Below, piece by piece: positions 1 to 6,459 of a stretch of 14,111 nt of DNA (positions are counted from its first letter, which is position 1; every line of letters starts with the position of its first letter). Below the pieces are notes generated by a model. That model was given only the letters and a program-made list of their open reading frames with translations, made no database searches and was not told the DNA's origin. The stretch spans positions 1 to 14,111 of the forward strand of contig JABDKS010000391.1 of NCBI GenBank assembly GCA_013002105.1. Direction: 5' to 3'. Source of the stretch: Pirellulaceae bacterium. Its GTDB lineage: Bacteria; Planctomycetota; Planctomycetia; Pirellulales; Pirellulaceae. The translations under genes and the position numbers were made by a program.

Positions 1-572
1 TCGCCAACCAATCACTTGGTAAACGATAGCGTGCGGCGTCGCCCGCAAGCGACGACCGATGCAGCGGTGAGTCCTTTGCATGTAAACAAGAGATGCCGGC
101 TTACTTCCCGCCACCGCGACCATTTACCGAATGAGGTATCGATGCCAATCATTCACTCAGGAGTGCTGACCGGAACGATTCAACTCCTCGCAGTCGTGTT
201 TTCGGCTGATTCCACAGGCGACGTGTTGGACTCAGCGGACATCGATCGAACTAAAGTGCAACTTCGCCCTCCGTTTCAATCACACCGGGCGGTTGCAGCA
301 AAATCCGGCACGTCGGTAAAAACACTCGCGTTTTCGACCTCGGCAACTGATATCCTCAGGGGTGCCTTGTTCGTGGCCGCTGCCGAGAGAAGTCTTGACG
401 CACGATGATCGTCAACGATGGAATCAATCGCGGCATAGACCTGCGTACGCGAGGGACTCGAGCTTGTAGCTGTTTTAAAATCAACGTTGCGACAGGCCAG
501 AACTAAGATCTGACGCTACTAACTATTTCGACACCGGCAATCTGCGACCGCCCACCCACTCCAGAGACAATC
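1..572. other. Non-coding or unassigned stretch
   Basis: I see no supportable gene here. An open frame on the plus strand from 16 to 408 (130 codons) has no recognisable motif, no membrane segment or signal peptide, no convincing ribosome binding site, and a composition like translated non-coding DNA. Two small hairpins sit at the left edge: ACCAA/TTGGT arms at 7-11 and 16-20, and a 6-bp stem at 37-42 with 49-54. They could be the 3' end of a transcript lying outside the window, but no U-run follows. The promoter for the next gene should lie in the last 150 bases, and I cannot single one out. Confidence 0.5.
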
Positions 573-1082
573 ATGAAATACGTCATCGCAATTACAATCT
601 GCTTTTTCGCTCACCCCGCCGTCGCGCAGGACGCGGCAATGCCCCATCACGAAGGATCCGCGGAGCTGCAGAAAATGAAAGCCCTCGCCGGAACATGGGT
701 CGGCGAGATGGATCATGGAAACGGTCCAGAGTCGGTCGAGATCGTTTACCAAGTGACCGCCGCCGGCAGTGCAGTGATGGAGACATTCAACCCCGGCACG
801 CCGATGGAAATGATCACCATGTATCACGACCAAAAAGGCAAATTGACAATGACGCATTACTGCATGCTGGGCAATCAGCCAAAGATGCGTCTGGTCGATG
901 CATCAGACAAACAACTCTCGCTCGATCTGGTGAAGAACTCGGGCATCAAAAAAGGAGAACCTCACATGAGTGCGCTGACGATTGACTTTGTCGATGCCGA
1001 CCGCATCCGACACACCTGGGGCTGCACCGGGATGGGCGACGACAAGGAAAACATGACGGTTGACTTCAATCGAAAGAAATAA
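573..1082 (+). CDS. Secreted DUF1579-like protein
   Basis: This 169-residue protein has a short signal peptide (residues 1-18, hydrophobic core VIAITICFFAH, cleavage likely after AVA), so it is probably exported. The mature part reads like a DUF1579 domain. It has an amphipathic start, then LAGTWVGEMDHG at about 38-49, followed by alternating beta-strand-like stretches (VEIVYQVTAAGSAVMETF, MEMITMYHDQKGKLTMTHYCMLGNQPKMRL) and a closing strand ending in MTVDF. Family members are small beta-rich proteins of unknown function, often described as lipocalin-like; no catalytic residue is evident. The ATG at 573 is chosen because the signal peptide begins there; the upstream AGAGA is a poor ribosome site. 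It stands alone: the next feature is on the opposite strand. The export and fold assignment are fairly sure; the function is unknown. Confidence 0.8.
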   Translation: MKYVIAITICFFAHPAVAQDAAMPHHEGSAELQKMKALAGTWVGEMDHGNGPESVEIVYQVTAAGSAVMETFNPGTPMEMITMYHDQKGKLTMTHYCMLGNQPKMRLVDASDKQLSLDLVKNSGIKKGEPHMSALTIDFVDADRIRHTWGCTGMGDDKENMTVDFNRKK

Positions 1083-1171
1083 TCCGCCAACTCGTGATAT
1101 CCAGGTTCGACCCGTCCACCTTCGAAGCGACTTGCATCATGCCTGCCCAGCACATGACCGCGCGGCCTATC

Positions 1172-1560
1172 TCAAACGACCAAATACTTCTTCAAAAACG
1201 CTATCGTACGCTGCCAAGCTAGCTTCGCCGCTGTTTCGTCGCATCGGGGCGTCGTGTCGTTGTGGAAACCGTGATTGGCTCCCTCATACGCGTAGGACTC
1301 AAACACTTTGCTGTTCGCTTGCAGGGCGTCCTCGAATGCTTTGGCGCCTGCCATGATGCGGCGATCGAGTTCACCGTTTTGAATGCAGAGTGGAGAATCA
1401 ATTTTTGGCACGTCGGCTGCATCGGGCTGGCTGCCGTAAAACGGAACGCCAGCGTCGATTGTCTCCGGGATCAAGACCGCCAATTGGTGACCATGCCGCC
1501 ACCAAAACAGAAGCCGACCGCACCGACCTTACCGGTCGAAAGTTCGTGCTTATCGAAAAG
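1172..1560 (-). pseudogene. Dienelactone hydrolase family remnant, frameshifted and 5'-truncated
   Basis: Reading leftward from 1560, one frame gives LSTGKVGAVGFCFGGGMV, the nucleophile elbow of dienelactone hydrolases. That frame then runs into a stop. The adjacent frame, from about 1483 to the stop at 1172, continues with LAVLIPETIDAGVPFYG, the Asp region (NGELDRRI) and the His region (ANHGFHNDTTPR), ending in FLKKYLVV. Restoring one A in GTCACCAATTG (GTCAACCAATTG) would rejoin the frames as MVNQLAVLIPE, the usual wording in this family, so a single-base deletion near 1486-1490 is the simplest explanation. All three triad residues (Cys, Asp, His) survive. The N-terminal half, normally well over 100 residues, is absent; the end of the neighbouring gene begins about 70 bases upstream. 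A TTG-initiated 103-residue product is possible in principle but would lack the nucleophile. I call it a decayed gene; a sequencing error could explain the frameshift but not the truncation. Confidence 0.8.
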
Positions 1561-1631
1561 TGATACTGGCAAAAAGATTGGACGGGGCAACTATTGACGA
1601 TGGAATCAGCAAGGGATGCGTCAACGTGGAC

Positions 1632-3644
1632 TCAGTACACCCAGGGCCGCGCTTGTTTGATCGCCAACTTCCCGTCTTTGGTCACTTTAAACTCGATCTC
1701 CATCGCGAACGGATCGTCCTCGGACTTTTCGTACAAGAGCCGAAATTTTCCGTGGACTCGGGCAAGGTCTTTACGAAGTTGGCCAAGTTGCGCGTTCGTT
1801 AAGATGTTTTTTCCGCTGGCAGCTTTCCGCACCACCTCGTGGCCATCCTCCGCCCACCAACCCAACAAAATCTCTTCGGGTGATGATTGTTCGTCAGGAT
1901 TGGTAACCAAGTCTTCGCCGACCTGAATGTTCAGATAGTAATTCCCCTTGGTCTCGTAAAGAATGTCGTCTGTCACGGCGACGCCATTTGCGATCTCGTC
2001 GCTAAAGTTAGGATGCAACAGGACACCCATCGCCACCTGCATGTGGTCGATCCGATTAAACTCTCGCTCCTCAAACGCTCGGAAATTCCACAGGCTGGCA
2101 AAAACCTGTTTGACTGATTTTGAAAGGTGACCCTCATCCGGTTTGTGTGTGAATGAGTCGTACAAACCGGCTCCGCTGAATCCAGGCAGGTCTTCATTGT
2201 TGGTGCTCGATCGACAGCGGATCGACGTGCCCGCGGGAAACGAATCTTGTGCTTCGGAGATTGCGGACAACATCCAATCTGGCATTTCACCCTTCTCGAT
2301 CAGGGCACGAATACGTTTCAATTCGGATTCTTGGGATTCGCGACGGGTCCGAAACTCTTCGCTTGCCAAGGTTTTTTCGATCGTGTCATAGAAGCGATTA
2401 TGCTTCATGAATTCGTCATAAAAGTAGAACGGTACTGCTCTGCCGTCGGGGATGGTTCCTTCGGGAAAGCCAAATGTCCGCATCGCCGCGATGTTCGCTG
2501 TCTTCACTCCAAAACTGTCCGAGTTTTCAAAGGCAATTTTGCTTAACGGTGCGATCTCTTTTTTGGACAAGTTGCGTTTTGGCCTTTGCGGATTCGTCGG
2601 GCGCATCGAATCAAAATGATCGTTGACTTCATCGATCGTCGCTTCGCGAATTCGGTAGCCCTGCGCAGTCACTTGGTAATGGACCAGTTTGCCAATCAAA
2701 GACTTGATCTCATCAGCCTGCATCGCACCTGCGATATACGCGTTGGGCACTTTGTCCTGGATGGCTCTCAAGTTGACGTGTGAAAGCGGTGTTTGGCGAA
2801 CTTCTGAGATCACTCCAGCAACGCGGGGCATTTGATTCGGCAGCACCTTGCAGATCACAATGTCGCGCGGCGTTGCCTGAACATCGTTTTCCATGATCCG
2901 CAACCGCCCAAAGGACTCCGCCATATTCAGCGGCAGATAGGCAATGTCGCCGTACAGATCTTCATCCAAAAACACAGCCACGTCGGAGTTGTCGTACTTC
3001 TCCTTCTCCGACTGGTAGATCGAAAGATTCCCTGAGAGCGGATGAAATGCCAATTTGCCACTAACAAAAGGCATTGTTTTGACGATCGCATCACGAGCAA
3101 ACTTTATCTCTTCGAACGAATAGCGATCATTTGGCTGAAAATCAAAAACGTAAAGTCCCGCGGTTCCGTTGGGGCTTTTCAGGCGCGGCATAAAGGAGAC
3201 GGCACCTCGCATCATCTTCGCTCCCGTATCGGCCGAGTTACCTGCGGCGTCACCGCCGCGAACTCGTCCTCGACCACCCGGACCTCCCTGCATCCCAATG
3301 GCCCCCATAAAATGCGGATGAGCCTGAAAGTTATTGGTATTCATCCAATAAGTTGTCGCGTTCTCGGTCATGGCGTTTTCGATGATGAACTTGACGCATT
3401 CGATGTCGCTCAAATAGGCGTCTCTGCCCATCGGTCCCTGGTACGACAATTTCTCGAACGCGGCACGGTCTTCGATCGACGCAACGCCTAGATCAAACGG
3501 CATATTTTCGAGTTCGATTTTCTCCCCCGACCCCTCGAAACGTCCCGGCCCTCCAAAACCACGTCCCTGCTGCGCCAACGACACGGTCCCGCTAAGCATG
3601 CTCAGGAGCAAACCGACAGTGATAAATCGTAGAGTCGATGACAT
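1632..3644 (-). CDS. Secreted PEP/pyruvate-binding (dikinase-like) protein
   Basis: The 670-residue product has a signal peptide (residues 1-25, LRFITVGLLLSMLSGTVSLA) and a Gly/Arg-rich low-complexity stretch near the N-terminus and again around 110-130. Residues about 280-305 (GVISEVRQTPLSHVNLRAIQ) look like the swivelling phosphohistidine domain, with H289 the candidate phosphorylated His. From about 378 (FGVKTANIAAM) to the end is a PEP/pyruvate-binding ATP-grasp domain. It has RCRSSTNNEDLPGFSGAGLY at 476-495, FASLWNFRAFEERE, and the terminal QARPW at 664-668. His domain before nucleotide domain is the order of alpha-glucan water dikinases; PEP synthase and PPDK have the reverse. Export is odd for an ATP-dependent enzyme. 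I chose ATG 3644 over an in-frame start at 3824 because it begins the signal peptide and has AGGA 9 bases upstream. The 60-residue extension would translate a DNA repeat. The domains are well supported; the substrate is unknown. Confidence 0.82.
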   Translation of the reverse strand: MSSTLRFITVGLLLSMLSGTVSLAQQGRGFGGPGRFEGSGEKIELENMPFDLGVASIEDRAAFEKLSYQGPMGRDAYLSDIECVKFIIENAMTENATTYWMNTNNFQAHPHFMGAIGMQGGPGGRGRVRGGDAAGNSADTGAKMMRGAVSFMPRLKSPNGTAGLYVFDFQPNDRYSFEEIKFARDAIVKTMPFVSGKLAFHPLSGNLSIYQSEKEKYDNSDVAVFLDEDLYGDIAYLPLNMAESFGRLRIMENDVQATPRDIVICKVLPNQMPRVAGVISEVRQTPLSHVNLRAIQDKVPNAYIAGAMQADEIKSLIGKLVHYQVTAQGYRIREATIDEVNDHFDSMRPTNPQRPKRNLSKKEIAPLSKIAFENSDSFGVKTANIAAMRTFGFPEGTIPDGRAVPFYFYDEFMKHNRFYDTIEKTLASEEFRTRRESQESELKRIRALIEKGEMPDWMLSAISEAQDSFPAGTSIRCRSSTNNEDLPGFSGAGLYDSFTHKPDEGHLSKSVKQVFASLWNFRAFEEREFNRIDHMQVAMGVLLHPNFSDEIANGVAVTDDILYETKGNYYLNIQVGEDLVTNPDEQSSPEEILLGWWAEDGHEVVRKAASGKNILTNAQLGQLRKDLARVHGKFRLLYEKSEDDPFAMEIEFKVTKDGKLAIKQARPWVY

Positions 3645-3699
3645 AGTGCGTCCTAAAAATGTGTTGCGCTGAATTAGTTTTGCTGTATTCACCGTCCAG

Positions 3700-3774
3700 C
3701 TCGGTAAACTTTTGCTCGGTAAAATTTTGCTCGGTAAACTTTCGCTCGGTGTACTTTTGCTCGGTGAGCAAACT
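3700..3774. repeat. 15-bp tandem repeat, about five copies
   Basis: The unit CTCGGTAAACTTTTG (plus strand) repeats head to tail at 3700, 3715, 3730 and 3745, with a fifth, more divergent copy at 3760-3774. CTCGGT is invariant, and the remaining nine bases vary at a few positions. The array lies 56-130 bases upstream of the chosen start of the dikinase-like gene, in its likely leader or promoter. Because 15 is a multiple of three, the array stays open in several frames as a five-residue repeat (for example LLGK or KFTEQ-like units). That explains long spurious N-terminal extensions. There are no unique spacers, so it is not a CRISPR array. Confidence 0.9.
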
Positions 3775-4157
3775 GGGGCCGCCGCAGAAACACTGCGGCA
3801 TCGCGCTATCGCATGGCAACCCACTCCGGCGAATCAACAATGTACCAACTGGGGATGTGCAACGGAAAAATCTGCATTCGGCAACACCAGACGACCGCGT
3901 TGGACAAACGCATCTGGCGCCACAGCTAGATTTCGCTGCCCACTATGATTGCCAACGCGTTGTCACTCCGTGATTTGGATGTCAACAAAATAGGTAACAA
4001 GCCAACGTCCGACGCGAGTCCTATTGAGAAAAAACTTTCTGATTCCAAACCCCAACCCTGGGGCATCCGTCCCCAGCGGAACCCGTTCCTTGCATCGATT
4101 GGAAATTGCATTTGCGTAGCGTGCTCGGGGAAATACGCCCAACTTCTGTTTCTTTGA

Positions 4158-4187
4158 TTGACGAAAGCCAAATCGGGTGATGATAAT
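4158..4187 (+). promoter_or_regulatory. Candidate sigma-70-like promoter of the metal-efflux cluster
   Basis: TTGACG (4158-4163) and GATAAT (4182-4187) are separated by 18 bases, close to the -35/-10 consensus. If used, transcription would start near 4195, about 30 bases before the TTG start at 4227. The match was found by eye, and planctomycete promoters are poorly characterised. Confidence 0.4.
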
Positions 4188-4213
4188 GGGAGGCGTCGAT
4201 CGTTTTGTTTCCT

Positions 4214-4218
4214 GAAGG
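4214..4218 (+). promoter_or_regulatory. Ribosome binding site deciding a TTG start
   Basis: GAAGG at 4214-4218 lies 8 bases before TTG 4227. No comparable site precedes the other possible start, TTG 4158, which also overlaps the candidate promoter. This supports the shorter protein, whose N-terminus then forms a normal-length signal peptide. Confidence 0.45.
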
Positions 4219-4226
4219 CATTTGAC

Positions 4227-4640
4227 TTGTTCCGAATTTCCATCCACGCCGTTTGTTGTCTGGTCGCGTTGGCTTGTCCAGCGATGGGTGGAATGTGCTG
4301 TGTTGAAAACCAGGAACGAGACCTTGAGCTGGCGGTGTCGCTTACTGCCCCGACAGATTCTTGCAGCGAATGTTGCTGCAAGCATGACGACGCGGGTCAG
4401 TCCGAGGCGCCTTGCGAACCACAGGATCATTGCCAGACGTGTCTGTGCGGGGGTGCTTTGCCTGTCGGGACGTCCGTTGCTAATCTCATCCTCGATTGCA
4501 TCAGAATGGTTCACTACGTGCCCGCTACGCTGGCGGACATGGACGCTGCAAAACCGTTCGCATCGTTCGACGGGTACGACGATCATGTACCGCCGTATGG
4601 GCGGAATCTATTGACGCGGTACTGCGCGCTGCTGCTATAG
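4227..4640 (+). CDS. Small Cys-rich exported protein of metal-efflux cluster
   Basis: This 137-residue protein matches no named family I know. Its N-terminus (FRISIHAVCCLVALACPAMGG) looks like a signal peptide or single membrane anchor, so the rest is probably periplasmic. The mature part is strikingly rich in cysteine: C24 C25, then C46, C49, C50, C51 with H53, then C63, H68, C69, C72, C74. The cluster DHCQTCLCGGALP stands out. Such spacing suggests binding of soft or borderline metals, and it is the first gene of an efflux cluster, 128 bases before the adaptor. The C-terminal half (about 80-137) is not Cys-rich and ends in a hydrophobic tripeptide. I chose TTG 4227 over TTG 4158 because of the ribosome site and signal-peptide length; no ATG precedes the hydrophobic segment. 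The metal-related role is inferred. Confidence 0.65.
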   Translation: MFRISIHAVCCLVALACPAMGGMCCVENQERDLELAVSLTAPTDSCSECCCKHDDAGQSEAPCEPQDHCQTCLCGGALPVGTSVANLILDCIRMVHYVPATLADMDAAKPFASFDGYDDHVPPYGRNLLTRYCALLL

Positions 4641-4768
4641 CGAGCGTCTCTTTCCGCCGCCCAAATCCAGTCTGTTTGATGTTGCGCGATTGCGTGCGCC
4701 GTCAGCGTGCATGAATTGGCGAGCGGTTGTGAGTTGTTTTTGCAGTCATTCAATACCGAAGCATCGCT

Positions 4769-6439
4769 ATGTCGCATTTGATCGACCCCACCGACACAGT
4801 TCCTGCGCCGCACCGAGAAATGGATGCGGATCCGTCATCGCCAGCCGAGACGACGGAAGTCCACGAGCGCCGCGACGACACTCCAGCGGAACGCTTTATG
4901 CGTGCCGGATTAGCTTGGTTGCCATCGCTGTCGGTCGTCGTCGCACTAGGGACCGTTGCATGGTACGGCCACTCAAACGATTGGAGACTCCCCTCCGCCG
5001 GAACGAGCATGAACGCAACGGGTTCTACCGACGTTGCGTGGTGTGACAGTCACGGAGTCCCTGAGGACGATTGCATTGTTTGCCGGCCAGGTTTGATCGA
5101 GGATTTGCCGAAACTGACGTTTTGCAACGAACATGGCGTTCACGGATGCGTGTTGTGTGATCCGTCGATCGCAGAAACCAAACAGCCGACAAAACCAACG
5201 CCATGCGATCTGGATCGGGCCAAGCGAGCATTGGCATTGCGTCCGCGGACCGAGAACCTGCCAGTCGGCAGTTCACCGGGTTCACGGATTCAGTTTGCAT
5301 CGATCGCTGCGATCAACAAGGCGGGTGTCGACGTCGAGCCCGTCGAACGCCGATCAGTCACCGAAGCGATATCGGCGCCCGGCGAGATTCGGTACAACGC
5401 GACCAAGACCGCGCACATTTCCCCACAGGCCGATGGAACCGTGCGTCGAGTTTTTGTCGAAGTGGGCGATTGGGTCAAGCAGGGACAGACTCTCGCCTTC
5501 ATCGACTCAGCAGAGGCGGGTCGCTTGAAAACGCAACTCCTGGCGGCCGTCGCAGACGAGCGACTTCGCAAAACGACGTTGGATCGCTTACGGCCGCTCG
5601 CGGGTGAAGCCGTCGCGGGTAAGCGTTTGCTCGAGAGCGAGAATGACGTGCAACAGGCCAGTGCGGTTGTTGATCGCACGGTAGGCGAACTTGGAAACCT
5701 CGGGCTGCAAGTCAATCTCGCGCAGCTTCGGCAATTGCAACCTGAAGCCGCCGCTGACTACGTCCAGCGGCTGGGCTTAGGTATCCAAATCGACGATGAA
5801 CAATCATCGACGCCCCAGAGCATGAACTGGATCGCCGTGGTCGCTCCACTGGATGGTCAAATCGTTCAGCGGACAGCGACGCTTGGCCAGGTGGTTGATC
5901 GCGGCAGTGAGTTGTTTCGCGTTGTTGATACACGCATGATGTGGCTCGATTTACGTGTACCGGTCGAGGACGCATCCTTTGTCTCGCTTGGTCAGCCCGT
6001 CGATTTTTTGCCCGACGGCCAACGCGATCATCATCAAGGCAACGTCACCTGGATCAGCAGCGAGGTGGATCCTCAGACACGTACCGTTCGCGTTCGTGCC
6101 GTGCTGGCCAATACGGACCAGAATCTACGCAACGAATCGTTTGGACGCGGGCGAGTTGTCCTTCGTGACGAGCACGACGCGATTGTCGTGCCGGAGTTGG
6201 CGGTGCAGTGGGATGGTGCAGGACAGATCGTTTTTGTTCGTGATGTCAGATTTTTTGAAAAAGATCGTCCCAAGTTTTTTGTTTCGCGGTCGGTGCGAAC
6301 GGGAGTCACCCAAGACGGATTTGTCGAGATCATCGCCGGTGTGCTGCCCGGTGAAGTGGTCGCTACGAGTGGGAGCGACGTGCTGCGAGCACAGCTTTTG
6401 CGAAGCAACCTGGGTGCCGGTTGCACCTGCGGTCAATGA
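4769..6439 (+). CDS. RND efflux periplasmic adaptor (HlyD/CusB/CzcB type) with Cys-His motifs
   Basis: This 556-residue membrane-fusion protein would link the inner-membrane RND pump downstream to an outer-membrane channel. Residues 1-43 form a polar, probably cytoplasmic tail, and about 47-66 is a single membrane anchor. An unusual insert follows with two metal-site-like motifs: C92-x2-H95-x6-C102-x2-C105 and C119-x2-H122-x4-C127-x2-C130. The canonical adaptor then begins: GEIRYNATKTAHISPQADG (205-223) and the lipoyl-like turn VEVGDWVKQGQTLAFIDS (about 230-247). A helical hairpin runs to roughly 330, then the second lipoyl half (APLDGQIVQRTATLGQVVDRG), a beta-barrel, and a membrane-proximal domain ending in VLPGEVVATSGSDVLRAQLL. 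The C-terminus ends CTCGQ, another possible metal ligand pair. Typical adaptors are 380-520 residues, and the tail plus insert account for the excess. The gene ends 20 bases before the pump. The start ATG has only a weak ribosome site. Confidence 0.92.
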   Translation: MSHLIDPTDTVPAPHREMDADPSSPAETTEVHERRDDTPAERFMRAGLAWLPSLSVVVALGTVAWYGHSNDWRLPSAGTSMNATGSTDVAWCDSHGVPEDDCIVCRPGLIEDLPKLTFCNEHGVHGCVLCDPSIAETKQPTKPTPCDLDRAKRALALRPRTENLPVGSSPGSRIQFASIAAINKAGVDVEPVERRSVTEAISAPGEIRYNATKTAHISPQADGTVRRVFVEVGDWVKQGQTLAFIDSAEAGRLKTQLLAAVADERLRKTTLDRLRPLAGEAVAGKRLLESENDVQQASAVVDRTVGELGNLGLQVNLAQLRQLQPEAAADYVQRLGLGIQIDDEQSSTPQSMNWIAVVAPLDGQIVQRTATLGQVVDRGSELFRVVDTRMMWLDLRVPVEDASFVSLGQPVDFLPDGQRDHHQGNVTWISSEVDPQTRTVRVRAVLANTDQNLRNESFGRGRVVLRDEHDAIVVPELAVQWDGAGQIVFVRDVRFFEKDRPKFFVSRSVRTGVTQDGFVEIIAGVLPGEVVATSGSDVLRAQLLRSNLGAGCTCGQ

Positions 6440-6447
6440 TCACGTGA

Positions 6448-6453
6448 AAGGGA
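6448..6453 (+). promoter_or_regulatory. Ribosome binding site for the GTG-initiated RND pump
   Basis: AAGGGA at 6448-6453 lies 6 bases before GTG 6460, in the 20-base gap after the adaptor stop codon. It supports GTG as the pump start, which gives the expected N-terminus (LRRIIDLSLQHRFAVI) of the CzcA/CusA family. Confidence 0.7.
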
Positions 6454-6459
6454 ATTCCA

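Larger units (their letters stand above)
3645..4226. other. Divergent intergenic region
   Basis: This 582-base gap lies between the minus-strand dikinase-like gene and the plus-strand metal cluster, so it should hold promoters for both. It contains the 15-bp tandem repeat (3700-3774), a perfect 10-bp palindrome CAACGCGTTG at 3953-3962, a hairpin CCCCA/TGGGG at 4050-4063, and a candidate promoter at 4158-4187. Short open frames on both strands here have no recognisable content. The palindrome could be an operator but nothing ties it to a regulator. Confidence 0.5.

Noticed and set aside
16..408. Plus-strand open frame of 130 codons
   Set aside because: No motif, signal peptide, membrane segment or ribosome site; composition resembles translated non-coding sequence.
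1172..1483. Intact small hydrolase of 103 residues starting at TTG
   Set aside because: The nucleophile elbow lies just upstream in the adjacent frame, so this is a fragment of a broken gene rather than a complete protein.
3700..3774. CRISPR-like array
   Set aside because: Repeats are contiguous 15-mers with no unique spacers and no cas genes nearby.
3645..3824. N-terminal extension of the dikinase-like protein to an upstream ATG
   Set aside because: It would place 60 residues, mostly the tandem repeat, before a good signal peptide that has its own ribosome site.
4158..4226. Longer TTG-initiated form of the Cys-rich protein
   Set aside because: No ribosome site, overlap with the candidate promoter, and an N-region too long for a signal peptide.
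3926..4586. Minus-strand open frames across the start of the metal cluster
   Set aside because: No domain or ribosome site, and they overlap the better-supported plus-strand Cys-rich gene and its promoter.
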